DNA of 64,000 nt. Origin: Fundicoccus ignavus (GTDB lineage Bacteria; Bacillota; Bacilli; Lactobacillales; Aerococcaceae). A program made the position numbers and the translations under genes. Under the pieces are notes generated by a model. It was not told the DNA's origin. It made no database searches and worked only from the letters and a program-made list of their open reading frames with translations. Of this stretch, positions 44,393-54,194 are shown piece by piece. The stretch is from contig NZ_WJQT01000008.1 in assembly GCF_009659375.1 (NCBI RefSeq), positions 1 through 64,000 of the forward strand, in the 5' to 3' direction. Numbering within the stretch: the first letter of the stretch is position 1; every line of letters starts with the position of its first letter.

Positions 44393-45313
44393 ATGAAAAA
44401 ATCATTAAAAGCTTTACCATTATTAGCAGTTGCAGGATTAGCATTCTCAGCAGTAACACCTGTTTTAGCACAAGAAGGTTCAATTGGTGTTGTATCTCGT
44501 GAGGATGGTTCAGGTACTCGTGGCGCATTCGTTGAAATCGTTGGTGTAGTTGACGAAGACGACAACGACATGACAACATTAGATGCAGTTATCCAAAACT
44601 CTACAAACGGAGTAATGCAAACTGTTGCGGGTGACTCACAAGCAATTGGTTATATCTCTTTAGGATCAGTAGATGATTCAATTAAAGTAGTGCCAATCGA
44701 TGGCGTTGAAGCATCAGCTGAGAACGTTACAAACGGTACTTATCCAATCGCACGTCCATTCAACGTCGCATGGTCAAATGAAGGTGATTTATCAGAAGTT
44801 GCAGCAGACTTCTTAACATTCATTCACTCAGCTGACGGACAAGCAATTGTTGAAGAAGAAGGTTACGTACAAGTAACACCAAAAGCTGATGAAGAAGCAG
44901 CAACAGAAGAAGAGTCTACTGAAGAATCATCAGAAGAAGCAGTTGAATTACCAGCTTACGAAGTAGCTGGTTTAGAAGGAACAGTAGAGGTAGTTGGATC
45001 AACTTCAGTAACACCAGTAATGGAAAAATTAGCAGAAGCATACTCAGCATTAAACGAAGGTGTAACAATCAACATTACATCTAACGGATCATCAGCAGGT
45101 ATGGAAGCAGCAATGAACGGAACAGCTGACTTAGGTATGGCTTCACGTGAATTAGACGAAGAAGAACAAGCAGCATTAAACTTCGACGCAATCGCAATTG
45201 ACGGAATCGCCGTGATTGCTCACCCAGAAAACCCAATCTCAGGTTTAACACTAGAAAACGTTAAACAAATCTTCTTAGGTGAAGTAACAGAGTGGGAAGA
45301 AGTAGCTCAATAA
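44393..45313 (+). CDS. pstS: Phosphate-binding protein PstS, apparently circularly permuted
   Basis: The 306-residue exported protein binds phosphate for the Pst transporter, but its two halves are swapped relative to the usual PstS. After a signal peptide (1-26, ending PVLA, no lipobox Cys) comes the normally late half: SREDGSGTR at 35-43, QAIGYISLGSVDDSIK, NGTYPIARPF and the end-like GQAIVEEEGYV near 149-159. Then follows a Glu/Ser/Thr linker (about 162-195) and the normally first half: EVVGSTSVTPVMEKL at 199-213, NGSSAGMEAA, LGMASREL at 247-254, AIDGIAVI and EVTEWEEV at the very end. All phosphate contacts are still present. The ribosome site AAGGAG and ATG 44393 are clear. How it stays at the cell without a lipid anchor is not evident. 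Confidence 0.92.
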   Translation: MKKSLKALPLLAVAGLAFSAVTPVLAQEGSIGVVSREDGSGTRGAFVEIVGVVDEDDNDMTTLDAVIQNSTNGVMQTVAGDSQAIGYISLGSVDDSIKVVPIDGVEASAENVTNGTYPIARPFNVAWSNEGDLSEVAADFLTFIHSADGQAIVEEEGYVQVTPKADEEAATEEESTEESSEEAVELPAYEVAGLEGTVEVVGSTSVTPVMEKLAEAYSALNEGVTINITSNGSSAGMEAAMNGTADLGMASRELDEEEQAALNFDAIAIDGIAVIAHPENPISGLTLENVKQIFLGEVTEWEEVAQ

Positions 45314-45339
45314 TCACTAACCCCAACTAAAACTCCTAA

Positions 45340-45378
45340 CACACTACTGACTCTAAACAATCAGTAGTGTGTTTTTTT
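45340..45378 (+). terminator. Intrinsic terminator after pstS
   Basis: CACACTACTGA (45340-45350) is exactly complementary to TCAGTAGTGTG (45361-45371), followed by seven T. Confidence 0.93.
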
Positions 45379-45486
45379 GCTCTAAATATGCCCCCACATA
45401 AGCAAGCACAAAACTAAATCTAAACCAACCACTCCCCATAACTTGGCAAAGAGTTGACTAACAAAAGTATAAGAATTCAATAAATG

Positions 45487-45527
45487 CGAACATACATTCT
45501 GCTTGTTCCTGGAAAATGTGATATAAT
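45487..45527 (+). promoter_or_regulatory. LexA-like SOS box and -10 of uvrA
   Basis: CGAACATACATTCT (45487-45500) matches the Gram-positive LexA/DinR box CGAACRNRYGTTYG at 12 of 14 positions. TATAAT lies at 45522-45527. The box would overlap the -35 region, as expected for repression of a DNA repair gene. Confidence 0.55.
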
Positions 45528-45569
45528 AATACAGTGAAAATCCAAATGATGAAATGAGGACACTTTGGG

Positions 45570-48398
45570 ATGGCAAAAGATAAAATAATCGTGCGCGGCG
45601 CACGCTCACATAACTTAAAGAATGTCGACGTAGAAATTCCACGCGATCAACTCGTCGTAATGACAGGACTCTCAGGGTCAGGGAAAAGTTCATTAGCCTT
45701 TGATACGCTATACGCTGAAGGACAAAGACGTTACGTTGAGAGTCTTTCTGCATATGCTCGTCAATTCTTAGGGCAAATGGATAAGCCTGACGTCGATTCA
45801 ATTGAAGGCCTAAGTCCAGCGATTTCAATTGACCAGAAGACAACTAGCCATAATCCGCGTTCAACCGTCGGAACGGCTACCGAAATCAATGACTATTTAA
45901 GATTACTCTATGCGCGTGTAGGCGTTCCTTACTGTCCAACGCACCATATTCCAATTGAAAAACAATCAGCTGAACAAATGGTTGATCGTATTCTGGAATT
46001 GGAAGAACGCACTCGCATTCAATTATTGGCTCCGGCAGTCCGTAATCAAAAAGGGCAACATAAGAAATTGCTCGAGAAAATTTCGAAAGATGGTTTTGTA
46101 CGTGTACGCGTTGACGAAGAAATTTATGATGTGACAGAAGTACCAGAATTATCTAAAAACAAAAAACATACCATTGAAGTCGTGGTTGACCGCCTTGTCA
46201 TTAAAGAAGGTATTCGCTCACGCTTATATGACTCAGTAGAACAAGCCTTACGCTTCTCAGATGGTTATATGGTCGTGGATGTTATCGGCGAAGAACCTCT
46301 TTATTTCAATGAACATTATGCGTGTCCATTTTGTGATTTTTCGGTTGATGAATTACAGCCACGTTTATTCTCTTTTAATGCGCCTTTCGGTGCATGTGCG
46401 AGCTGTGACGGGATTGGTTCACGTTTAACGGTCGATCCAGAATTAGTCATACCAGATGAGAACTTAACATTAGCTGAAGGAGCTTTTGCACCTTGGCAGT
46501 CGATTAGTTCAAATTATTATCCATCAATGTTGGAACAATTTGCGAACAGTCGCAATATTCCAATGGATGTACCCTATAAGGATTTAGATAAAGACACGCA
46601 AAAATTACTGAAATACGGTGCAGCAGATGCAACGTTCAGATTTACTTATACACAAATGTCAGGTGCTAAACGGACCGTTGATCACGTGTTTGAAGGGATT
46701 TTTAATAACGTTGAAAGACGTTATAACGAAACATCTTCTGACTTTACGCGCGACGTGATGCGTCAATATATGTATGAATTAGAATGTCCGACTTGTCGCG
46801 GCCAACGTTTAAATGATTCAGCTTTATCAGTTAAAGTAGGCGATAAGAATATCGCAGAAGTATCTGAACTATCAATTGGTGATGCGCTAGAATATTTCAA
46901 TAATATGAAGTTCTCAACGAATCAATCAATTATTTCGGGCCCAATTATCAAAGAAATTCGCGACCGTCTCACTTTTTTAGACAATGTCGGTTTGGATTAC
47001 TTGACGATGAATCGAATTGCAGGTTCCTTGTCAGGTGGTGAAGCTCAAAGAATTCGACTTGCGACTCAAATTGGTTCACAACTAAGCGGTGTGATGTATA
47101 TTTTGGATGAGCCTTCGATTGGTTTACATCAAAGAGATAACGCACGTTTAATTGAATCGTTACAAACAATGCGTGACTTAGGGAATACGCTAATCGTAGT
47201 CGAACATGATGAAGAAACGATGTTAGCAGCTGATTATTTGATTGACATTGGACCAGGTGCTGGTGAAAAGGGTGGTCAAATTGTGGCTCAGGGGACTCCT
47301 GAGGAAGTCATGGCCAATCCAGCTTCTCTAACCGGTAAATATTTAGCGGGTATTGAAAGTATTCCAATCCCAAGCGAACGTCGTCAAGAGGATTTAGGCT
47401 GGGTTAAAATAACCGGTGCGAGCGAAAATAACTTAAAAAATATTGACGCTGAGTTTCCAATTGGTCGCCTAACTTGTGTAACTGGTGTGTCAGGTTCTGG
47501 TAAAAGTACGTTAGTTAATCGAATTGCGAAAGTAGCTTTAACGAAATTAACCACCAGTACCAAAGAAAAACCAGGTAAATTTGACGAGATTTCTGGATAC
47601 GAGAGTATTGAGAAAGTGATTGATATTGATCAATCACCAATTGGCCGAACACCAAGAAGTAACCCAGCTACTTATACGAGTGTGTTTGATGATATTCGTG
47701 CTTTGTTTGCGATGACGAATGAAGCGAAATTGCGCGGTTATAGTAAAGGGCGCTTTAGTTTTAACGTTAAAGGTGGGCGCTGTGAAGCTTGTCAAGGTGG
47801 CGGAATCAATAAAATCGAAATGCATTTCTTACCAGATGTCTATGTTCCTTGTGAGGTATGTGGTGGCGCGCGTTATAATTCAGAAACGCTTGAAATCAAA
47901 TATAAAGGCAAGAACATTTCTGAAGTATTAAACATGACGATTGACGAATCTGTGGACTATTTCTCAGCGCATCCGAAAATTGCACGTAAACTTCAAACGC
48001 TTGTTGATGTTGGTTTAGGCTATGTGCGCTTAGGTCAATCAGCGACAACTTTATCTGGTGGGGAAGCTCAACGAATGAAACTTGCTGCTGAGTTACAAAG
48101 AGTTTCAACTGGTAATACTTTCTATATTCTGGATGAACCCACAACTGGTTTGCATCATCATGATATTCGTCGCTTGATTAAAGTAATCAATCGTTTGGTA
48201 GAATCTGGTAATACAGTTGTTATCATTGAACATAACTTAGATGTAATTAAAACAGCAGATTATGTCATTGATCTTGGACCAGAAGGCGGTGTCAACGGAG
48301 GACAAATAGTCGCTACAGGGACTCCAGAAGAAGTTGCTGAAGTTAAAGGTAGCTATACAGGACAGTATTTGAAACAGATACTGGCTAAAAATAAATAA
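45570..48398 (+). CDS. uvrA: Excinuclease ABC subunit A
   Basis: UvrA finds bulky DNA lesions and loads UvrB in nucleotide excision repair. The 942-residue length is normal. It has two ABC modules: Walker [21 protein letters not shown] near the start and [19 protein letters not shown] in the second half, signatures [16 protein letters not shown] and [16 protein letters not shown], and two zinc sites (CPFC...CASC and CEAC...CEVC). uvrB is not adjacent, so uvrA is a separate unit here, with a LexA-like box in its promoter. It ends at a terminator at 48424. Confidence 0.97.
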   Translation: MAKDKIIVRGARSHNLKNVDVEIPRDQLVVMTGLSGSGKSSLAFDTLYAEGQRRYVESLSAYARQFLGQMDKPDVDSIEGLSPAISIDQKTTSHNPRSTVGTATEINDYLRLLYARVGVPYCPTHHIPIEKQSAEQMVDRILELEERTRIQLLAPAVRNQKGQHKKLLEKISKDGFVRVRVDEEIYDVTEVPELSKNKKHTIEVVVDRLVIKEGIRSRLYDSVEQALRFSDGYMVVDVIGEEPLYFNEHYACPFCDFSVDELQPRLFSFNAPFGACASCDGIGSRLTVDPELVIPDENLTLAEGAFAPWQSISSNYYPSMLEQFANSRNIPMDVPYKDLDKDTQKLLKYGAADATFRFTYTQMSGAKRTVDHVFEGIFNNVERRYNETSSDFTRDVMRQYMYELECPTCRGQRLNDSALSVKVGDKNIAEVSELSIGDALEYFNNMKFSTNQSIISGPIIKEIRDRLTFLDNVGLDYLTMNRIAGSLSGGEAQRIRLATQIGSQLSGVMYILDEPSIGLHQRDNARLIESLQTMRDLGNTLIVVEHDEETMLAADYLIDIGPGAGEKGGQIVAQGTPEEVMANPASLTGKYLAGIESIPIPSERRQEDLGWVKITGASENNLKNIDAEFPIGRLTCVTGVSGSGKSTLVNRIAKVALTKLTTSTKEKPGKFDEISGYESIEKVIDIDQSPIGRTPRSNPATYTSVFDDIRALFAMTNEAKLRGYSKGRFSFNVKGGRCEACQGGGINKIEMHFLPDVYVPCEVCGGARYNSETLEIKYKGKNISEVLNMTIDESVDYFSAHPKIARKLQTLVDVGLGYVRLGQSATTLSGGEAQRMKLAAELQRVSTGNTFYILDEPTTGLHHHDIRRLIKVINRLVESGNTVVIIEHNLDVIKTADYVIDLGPEGGVNGGQIVATGTPEEVAEVKGSYTGQYLKQILAKNK

Positions 48399-48423
48399 TA
48401 TTACTTAAATAAGTAACCATCGG

Positions 48424-48469
48424 ACTCGATGACACTTTGCATTTCATGTGAAGAGTTATCGAGTTTTTT
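48424..48469 (+). terminator. Intrinsic terminator after uvrA
   Basis: ACTCGAT (48424-48430) pairs with ATCGAGT (48458-48464) across a long loop with some inner pairing, followed by six T. Confidence 0.75.
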
Positions 48470-48489
48470 GTCGTTCAAAAAATAAGTAA

Positions 48490-48645
48490 AACTAATCTAG
48501 AAGTTTCACTCGCCGCTGTAGTTTTCTGTGGCGATGATCGCTTTCAAAGCCTCATTGGTATTCATGGGGGTTCGAGATGTTCGGGCTTTTCCGGCTCAAT
48601 CTGATAGGCTTTGTCTACTTCACTGTGCTTCGCGTGGATGGTTTA
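48490..48645 (+). repeat. Element A, copy 11 (degenerate)
   Basis: GATCGCTTTCAAAGCCTCA and TTTTCCGGCTCAAT, then GATAGGCTTTGTCTACTTC, correspond to the middle of element A. The left arm is worn and the right arm is absent. It follows the uvrA terminator by about 20 bp. Confidence 0.6.
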
Positions 48646-49056
48646 ATGAATGTCTATTTGGGTGACAATTGTAAGAGTTGTGTTAAAACATCTAGTAAGT
48701 CCCCTCGTTTTTCAAGCGACCTGCTTTGAGGTATGTAAAAGCCTCTCGTAGATAAATCGAGGGGCCGAGATTCGATAAAGTATATAGATTTTCTGGGAAG
48801 GCATTTTATTCATTCTCAATTACTCGCGCTATCACCATGCATATTTTGGCTGTGGTTAAATGAGGAGCATCGCATATATTAGCACGATTGACGAAAAAAG
48901 TTAGCTAACTCAACCACTCTCAGTCTTAGGGTGTATCTTGTAAAAATCGGCCTCGAGTCCTATGCATTGTGTCGGAGTTCTTGGCATAATTGGTAGTGTA
49001 GACAGGAAGAATTGCAACGTAACCAATTAGAATAGAAAATATTAGGAGGAACTTCA
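48646..49056 (+). other. Gene-free stretch with a long-range hairpin before yvlB
   Basis: CCCCTCG (48701-48707) pairs with CGAGGGG (48758-48764), and an inner GAGG/CCTC pairing (48728-48731 with 48742-48745) makes a branched structure of about 65 nt. No T-run follows and I recognise no riboswitch, 6S or signal-recognition RNA signature. The rest holds the ribosome site of yvlB and no evident gene. Confidence 0.35.
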
Positions 49057-50970
49057 ATGAATGAAAAAGAAAGAATTATTGAATTAGTACGCCAGAACAT
49101 TATTACGATGGATGAAGCGTTACGCTTATTAGAAGCGGGAAATACTTCAAGTTCCGATGTAAAAACAAAAACTGAAGAAGAAGTCGTGCATGAAAAAGTA
49201 ACAGATACCAAATCAGAGGACCATACAGAACCAACTGAAAAACAAGAAAAGGTGGATTATGGTAAGCAATTCTCTTCAATTGTATCTGAAGTAGTGGATC
49301 AAAGTTTAAACGTTGCGCGTAGTGTGACGGATTATGTAGCAAAAATGGCCAAGGATTCAAGTGTAAAATCAGAAGACGAAGCAGCCGGAACTACGGATTA
49401 TAGTGAAGAGTACCGTCAAGCACAAGCGGATGTTGAAGCTGAGGTGCGTGAGAATGCTTCAGAATCAGTCAAAGCGAGTGACAAGTTGTACTCACTTAAA
49501 CAACAATTGGTAGAGTTGCATGCTAAATATGAGCAACTTGAAGCAGAAAGAAATGTACCAGGTTTAGATGAAACACGCTACGAAACATTAGAAGAAGAAA
49601 TTGAAGCGATTGAATTAGAAATTGAAGCTGTTGAAATTGAATTGGATTTATTGGCAGACGGAGTAAATGATGATGAAGAAGCCAAAGCTGCGAAATTAGC
49701 TGAAAAATCGAGTGCTTTATCAGCCAAAATTGATCAATTGACTGAAGAAATGAAAAAGAAAACAGACGCTTTAACCATTGCAAAACAAAGACTAAGAGAA
49801 ATCGAAATCTTTAGAGAATTAGATGAAATCACAGATGAAATGTCAGAACAACAACAACGTTTGGCTTTAAAAGTGACAGAATTAGAAACGAGCATTCAAG
49901 AAATGACGGATGAACTCGCTGCAACGAAAGCAGAACAAGATGAATTATATGCCTCCCACTTTAACGTTTATAAAGAGCAGGTGAAAAATTTCGTCGATTC
50001 AGCTTCCGAAAAAGTCAGTGAAGCTGCAAGCCAAATTGGTTCAGATGCTATCCGTGAAGGAAAGAGCTTTGGAAAAATGGTTGGCGAACAAGTGAAAGAC
50101 TTGTTGCATAACTTTAATATGAAAGAAGTGAATTTGTCAGTCAATGTGCCGTGGGTCAAAACTCAAACGATTAATCATACATTTGTCTACCCAGCGGAAG
50201 ACTTAACATTACTAGATTTTAGAGTAAATAATGGTTCAATTGAGTTTGCAACATATGATGGCTCAGAGATTATCATTGAAAGTGAAATTCGTTTCCATGG
50301 TAATCATTCATCTATCAATATTGACCGCTTTATGGAACTTAGCACTATTTCACACACACCAGATCAATTGATTTTCCGAGTAAATCATGCGAAAATCTCA
50401 TTAGATGCAGTAGTTAAATTACCGAAACATCTTTATAATGAACTTAAAGTAGTGGCAATGAATGGCGATTTAAAGTTTAAAGGCATTGAAGCCAAAGATG
50501 TTTTACTTGAAAACAAAAATGGTGATGTTAAATTTAAGAAAACTCAAGCTAATTTTCTAGAATTAGACTTGCTAAATGGTGATGTTATCATTAAAGACAG
50601 CGACATTGATGATATTAGCTTGAAGAATTTAAATGGTGACTTCAGAGTGATCGGTAACTTAGGTAATTTGATTTCGAACACAGTCAATACAGATTATTTC
50701 ATCACTAAACGAAATATTACGCCATCAAAAATTAAAATCAAAGGCGTTAACGGTGATGTCAAAATATCACTACCAGCAGCCGTTAATATAGAAGCAGATT
50801 GTCGTGTGAGCTTTGGCGACATTCACCAACGCTTAAGTAACTTAAGCGACGTGACTGCTAGAAAATCACATACAGACGTTCAGCGCTATCTGAATGCTGA
50901 TGCAGCTTTAGTTGATATTGATGTATCACTTACTACAGGCGATGTTTTCTTGAAAGATACAACCAAATAA
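49057..50970 (+). CDS. yvlB: YvlB-like protein: DUF4097 with a long coiled coil
   Basis: The first 28 residues ([20 protein letters not shown]) are the short helical domain found at the start of YvlB and related proteins. Residues about 130-310 form a Glu/Leu-rich coiled coil with [19 protein letters not shown] and further heptads. The last 270 residues or so are a DUF4097 beta repeat with [16 protein letters not shown] and NGDVIIKD units. At 637 residues it is clearly longer than I recall for YvlB, because of the coiled coil. There is no signal peptide or membrane helix. It heads the yvlB-pspC-pspC-yvlD set, known in Bacillus as an envelope-stress group. Confidence 0.82.
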   Translation: MNEKERIIELVRQNIITMDEALRLLEAGNTSSSDVKTKTEEEVVHEKVTDTKSEDHTEPTEKQEKVDYGKQFSSIVSEVVDQSLNVARSVTDYVAKMAKDSSVKSEDEAAGTTDYSEEYRQAQADVEAEVRENASESVKASDKLYSLKQQLVELHAKYEQLEAERNVPGLDETRYETLEEEIEAIELEIEAVEIELDLLADGVNDDEEAKAAKLAEKSSALSAKIDQLTEEMKKKTDALTIAKQRLREIEIFRELDEITDEMSEQQQRLALKVTELETSIQEMTDELAATKAEQDELYASHFNVYKEQVKNFVDSASEKVSEAASQIGSDAIREGKSFGKMVGEQVKDLLHNFNMKEVNLSVNVPWVKTQTINHTFVYPAEDLTLLDFRVNNGSIEFATYDGSEIIIESEIRFHGNHSSINIDRFMELSTISHTPDQLIFRVNHAKISLDAVVKLPKHLYNELKVVAMNGDLKFKGIEAKDVLLENKNGDVKFKKTQANFLELDLLNGDVIIKDSDIDDISLKNLNGDFRVIGNLGNLISNTVNTDYFITKRNITPSKIKIKGVNGDVKISLPAAVNIEADCRVSFGDIHQRLSNLSDVTARKSHTDVQRYLNADAALVDIDVSLTTGDVFLKDTTK

Positions 50971-51031
50971 ACTGTCAACTGTCAGCCGAAAAAAGAAACT
51001 ATCATGGAAGGTTATAGAAAGGGGAAGCAAC

Positions 51032-51214
51032 ATGAAAAAATTAAAAGTATCCAATACTGATCGAGTGTTAATGGGAGTATGTGGAGGTATCGCAGAATAT
51101 TTTAGTATCGATGCAACCATTGTGCGCGTGCTGTACGTTCTATTAGCCATCTTTGGTGGGGTAGGTATTCTAGCATACTTACTGATCGGTTTTATTATGA
51201 CACAAAACAGTTAA
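51032..51214 (+). CDS. PspC domain protein (first of two)
   Basis: This 60-residue membrane protein is a bare PspC domain: the start [20 protein letters not shown] with the VCGGIAEYF motif, then one hydrophobic helix (about 36-56). PspC proteins act in membrane-stress sensing. The ATG at 51032 follows AAGGGGAAG. A second PspC gene begins 25 bp after its stop. Confidence 0.9.
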   Translation: MKKLKVSNTDRVLMGVCGGIAEYFSIDATIVRVLYVLLAIFGGVGILAYLLIGFIMTQNS

Positions 51215-51238
51215 TTGATTATACAGGAGGAAAACATC

Positions 51239-51550
51239 ATGAATAACAAAAAAAGACTTTATAAATCATCCACAGACAAACAAATTATGGGGGTATGTGG
51301 TGGTTTAGGTGAATACCTTAACCTTGACCCGACAATTCTACGTGTTGTATTATTAATCTTATTCTTCATGGGCGGCGTTGGTTTTTGGTTCTATATCATC
51401 ATCGGTATACTATTACCTTATGATTACCAAGTGGATGGTTATGTCCAAAAACGCTCGACTAAATCTGAAAGTGTCATGAATCGCTTTGCCCAAGACGAAC
51501 GCAAAGATGTGACACCAACAACTAAAGAAGACGACTGGAGCGACTTCTAA
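51239..51550 (+). CDS. PspC domain protein (second, with C-terminal tail)
   Basis: The 103-residue protein repeats the PspC pattern (LYKSSTDKQIMGVCGGLGEY then a hydrophobic helix near 38-60). It adds a polar cytoplasmic tail of about 40 residues ending TKEDDWSDF. The start ATG 51239 has AGGAGG (51225-51230) at 8-nt spacing. It lies between the shorter PspC gene and yvlD. The two PspC proteins are clear paralogues; the tail may give the second a signalling role. Confidence 0.9.
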   Translation: MNNKKRLYKSSTDKQIMGVCGGLGEYLNLDPTILRVVLLILFFMGGVGFWFYIIIGILLPYDYQVDGYVQKRSTKSESVMNRFAQDERKDVTPTTKEDDWSDF

Positions 51551-51571
51551 TATTAGAAGGAGAGATTCGCT

Positions 51572-51907
51572 ATGAAAATAATTATTAATGCGTTCATCTT
51601 TTTAGCATTAGCTGTTATTATTCCAGGGTTAGAAATTACAAGTATTTGGGCAGCTTTATTCGGCGCCATAGTTTACGGAATCTTAAGTTTCTTTGTGGGA
51701 ACAATCCTTAAACTGATTGCGCTACCCCTAAACTTTCTATCTTTGGGTTTAGTTAATGTCTTAATTGGCGGGCTTATTCTCTATATGACAAGCGGTTTGG
51801 TACATGGTTTTAGTATCAGTTCATTCTGGGTAGCGGTATTTGCCTCGATTATTCTAGGCTTTATCCAATCACTACTCTACAAAAATGAGCGCGATGATCA
51901 TTATTAA
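51572..51907 (+). CDS. yvlD: YvlD-like membrane protein (phage holin family 4)
   Basis: The 111-residue protein has four hydrophobic segments and the pattern FGAIVYGILSFFVGTILKLI, then LPLNFLSLGLVNVLIGGLIL, typical of the YvlD/Mycobacteriophage-holin-like family. Despite the family name it is a chromosomal envelope protein and no phage genes are nearby. It is the last gene of the yvlB-pspC-pspC-yvlD operon and is followed by a strong terminator. Confidence 0.9.
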   Translation: MKIIINAFIFLALAVIIPGLEITSIWAALFGAIVYGILSFFVGTILKLIALPLNFLSLGLVNVLIGGLILYMTSGLVHGFSISSFWVAVFASIILGFIQSLLYKNERDDHY

Positions 51908-51927
51908 CGTAAATAAAGCATTGAAGG

Positions 51928-51957
51928 TCGTTTGCATTTGCAAACGGCTTTTTTTCA
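51928..51957 (+). terminator. Intrinsic terminator after yvlD
   Basis: GTCGTTTGC (51928-51936) pairs with GCAAACGGC (51940-51948, one G-T), followed by seven T. Confidence 0.92.
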
Positions 51958-52262
51958 ATATAAGATATTATAAGTTTTATGTTGATTTATCAAGCTTTGT
52001 ACTACGTTCAGCTGATTGTTTTCCAATGCGGAGGTCGCTTTCAAAGCCTCACTGACGTCCGTGCTTTTCCAGCTCAATCGTCTAGGGTGTGTCTAATTCG
52101 CTGCGCTCAAAGTCACACCAAGCTACGCCGATTACCCTTTGTACCGCTATGGAAAACAATTAGCTGATCTACGTTAAATATTCCAACAAAAGTAAAATGA
52201 TATAATCAAATTATACTGCTAAACAGAATTTAAAATCCTTGAACTCGTCTGAGGTTTTCTGA
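51957..52262 (+). repeat. Element A, copy 12 (complete)
   Basis: It begins at the terminator T-run with ATATAAGATATTATAAG and TTTTATGTTGATTTATC. The left arm CAGCTGATTGTTTTCCAATG pairs with TATGGAAAACAATTAGCTG on the right; the apical stem is GGTGTG/CACACC. The far ends AGTTTTATGTTGATT and AATCAAATTATACT are inverted copies of each other. The final hairpin is at about 52236-52254. A 62-codon frame at 51979 inside it is not a gene. The stretch 52263-52393 holds only the hprK leader. Confidence 0.88.
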
Positions 52263-52393
52263 TTTATAATAACGAAGAACATAACTCGGCTACTCAGGTT
52301 TCAAGTGATTGTTTATGGTAAGCAACGCCTAGATGTGATACCATTATTGGAGTAAAGTGACCTGATAAATAAGAAAACTACGGAGGTAGCATT

Positions 52394-53326
52394 ATGGAAA
52401 CAAGTGTTACAGTAAAAGAATTAGTGACGACTTTAGATATCGAGATTTTACATGGGGCTGAGTTTGAAAAACGCCCCATTGTATCAAGTGAAGTCTCACG
52501 ACCAGGATTAGTTTTAACGGGATATAAAGATTTTTATCCGCATGAACGTATTCAATTAATTGGACGTACAGAAATTTCCTATATAAATTCAAAAACCGCA
52601 GAAGAGCGGATTGAAATCTTCAAAATGCTTTGCCATAAAAATACACCAGCCATTGTCATTTCGAGAGGAATTGAAGTGCCAGCTGAATTAATTCCATTAA
52701 CGGAAGTGTTAGGTATTCCGATTTTAGGTTCACGTTCTAAAACGAGTCGTGTATTAGCCAATATTACGAACTTTTTAGAAGGTAAATTAGCAGAACGCCT
52801 ATCTAAACACGGCGTTTTTGTCGAAGTATTTGGGATGGGGGTTTTACTAGTCGGTTCAAGTGGTGTTGGTAAATCGGAGACGGCTTTAGAGCTCATTCAA
52901 AGAGGGCACCGTTTGATATCAGATGACCGTGTTGATTTGTATATGATTGATGAATTGACGTTAATTGGTGAAGCGCCAGAAATCTTACAAAATCTATTAG
53001 AGATTCGTGGTTTAGGAATTATTGATGTGATGAGCTTGTATGGTGTTGCGGCGATTCGTCGTTCTAAGAAGCTAGAGGTGATTATTGATTTAGTCATTGA
53101 CGATGGGACGGTAGAATACGACCGTCTAGGCTCGAAGAAAGAATTCGAACAAGTTTTTGAAGTACAAGTTCCCAAAATACGAATCCCCGTAAAAACAGGA
53201 CGTAACTTGGCCGCAATTGTTGAGTCGGCTGCAATGAATTTCCGTGCAAATTCAATGGGTTATAATGCGACTGATGCTTTTAACAAGAAACTCGACCGTC
53301 TGATTACGCAAAATCGTGAGGAGTAA
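52394..53326 (+). CDS. hprK: HPr kinase/phosphorylase
   Basis: HprK phosphorylates HPr on Ser46 and so controls carbon catabolite repression through CcpA. The 310-residue protein has the catalytic KHGVFVEVFGMGVLLVG, Walker A GSSGVGKS at 154-161, SDDRVDLY, and the family signature EIRGLGIIDV near 211-220. Start ATG 52394 has GGAGG at good spacing. lgt follows 5 bp after the stop and gpsA after that, the usual Firmicutes order. Confidence 0.97.
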   Translation: METSVTVKELVTTLDIEILHGAEFEKRPIVSSEVSRPGLVLTGYKDFYPHERIQLIGRTEISYINSKTAEERIEIFKMLCHKNTPAIVISRGIEVPAELIPLTEVLGIPILGSRSKTSRVLANITNFLEGKLAERLSKHGVFVEVFGMGVLLVGSSGVGKSETALELIQRGHRLISDDRVDLYMIDELTLIGEAPEILQNLLEIRGLGIIDVMSLYGVAAIRRSKKLEVIIDLVIDDGTVEYDRLGSKKEFEQVFEVQVPKIRIPVKTGRNLAAIVESAAMNFRANSMGYNATDAFNKKLDRLITQNREE

Positions 53327-53331
53327 ACGCA

Positions 53332-54177
53332 GTGAAATTTTTATTAATTGGCAACCTTTTAGCAACGATTGATCGTGTAGCTTTTGAAATAGGCGGCTGG
53401 CCAGTGCATTGGTATGGTATCATTATGGGCCTGTGTATTGCGATTGGTTATATCGTTTTCAGCCGTGAAGGTAAACGTAAAGGCATCGATGAAGACACAT
53501 TATTTAATTTCTTATTCTGGATGGTGATTATTGGTTATTTAGGCGCTCGTTTGTATTATGTGGCCTTTAAATTAGATTATTACTTAGTAAATCCTGAACA
53601 AATTTTGATGATTTGGCAAGGTGGGATTGCGATTTATGGTGGTATCATTGCGGGATCTCTAACACTTTATGTGATGAGTAAAAGGAGTCAAATAAATCCA
53701 GTCCTAATGTTTGATATTACGGCACCGGCAATTATGCTGGCACAAGCGATTGGGCGTTGGGGGAATTTTATGAATCAAGAAGCTTACGGTGGCGTTGTAT
53801 CGCGTAGCTTTCTTGAGCAGTTGTACCTGCCGGAATTTATGATTCAACAAATGTATATTAATGGTGAATACCATCACCCGACATTTCTGTATGAGTCGGT
53901 TTGGAACTTATTAGGATTTATCTTGCTTCTCCTATTCAGAAGAAGAAAGCAATTTTTCCGCCAAGGCGAAGTGGCAGCCAGCTACCTGATTTGGTATGGC
54001 GTTGGGCGTGCGGTTATTGAAGGCATGCGTACCGACAGTCTATACTTAGGACCATTACGTGTTTCGCAATGGTTATCAATAGTGCTAGTTGTCGTGAGTA
54101 TCGGTTTTGTGGTTTACCGCCGCAAACAAAGTTTTCCTGAGGTTCCATATTACGAGGAAGAAACAAGCAGTTTATAA
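53332..54177 (+). CDS. lgt: Prolipoprotein diacylglyceryl transferase
   Basis: Lgt adds diacylglycerol to the lipobox cysteine of prelipoproteins. The 281-residue membrane protein shows WPVHWYGIIMGLCIAIGY, YLGARLYYV, the WQGGIAIYGGIIAG block and the essential GRWGNFMNQEAYGG, with seven hydrophobic segments. The start is GTG 53332 after GAGGAG (53318-53323). It lies between hprK and gpsA in one operon. Its presence shows that lipoprotein processing exists, which makes the absence of a lipobox in PstS noteworthy. Confidence 0.96.
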   Translation: MKFLLIGNLLATIDRVAFEIGGWPVHWYGIIMGLCIAIGYIVFSREGKRKGIDEDTLFNFLFWMVIIGYLGARLYYVAFKLDYYLVNPEQILMIWQGGIAIYGGIIAGSLTLYVMSKRSQINPVLMFDITAPAIMLAQAIGRWGNFMNQEAYGGVVSRSFLEQLYLPEFMIQQMYINGEYHHPTFLYESVWNLLGFILLLLFRRRKQFFRQGEVAASYLIWYGVGRAVIEGMRTDSLYLGPLRVSQWLSIVLVVVSIGFVVYRRKQSFPEVPYYEEETSSL

Positions 54178-54194
54178 GAATTAGGAGTGAACAG

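Noticed and set aside
51572-51907. Prophage holin
   Set aside because: The family name is misleading; the gene sits in a yvlB-pspC operon and no phage genes are present.
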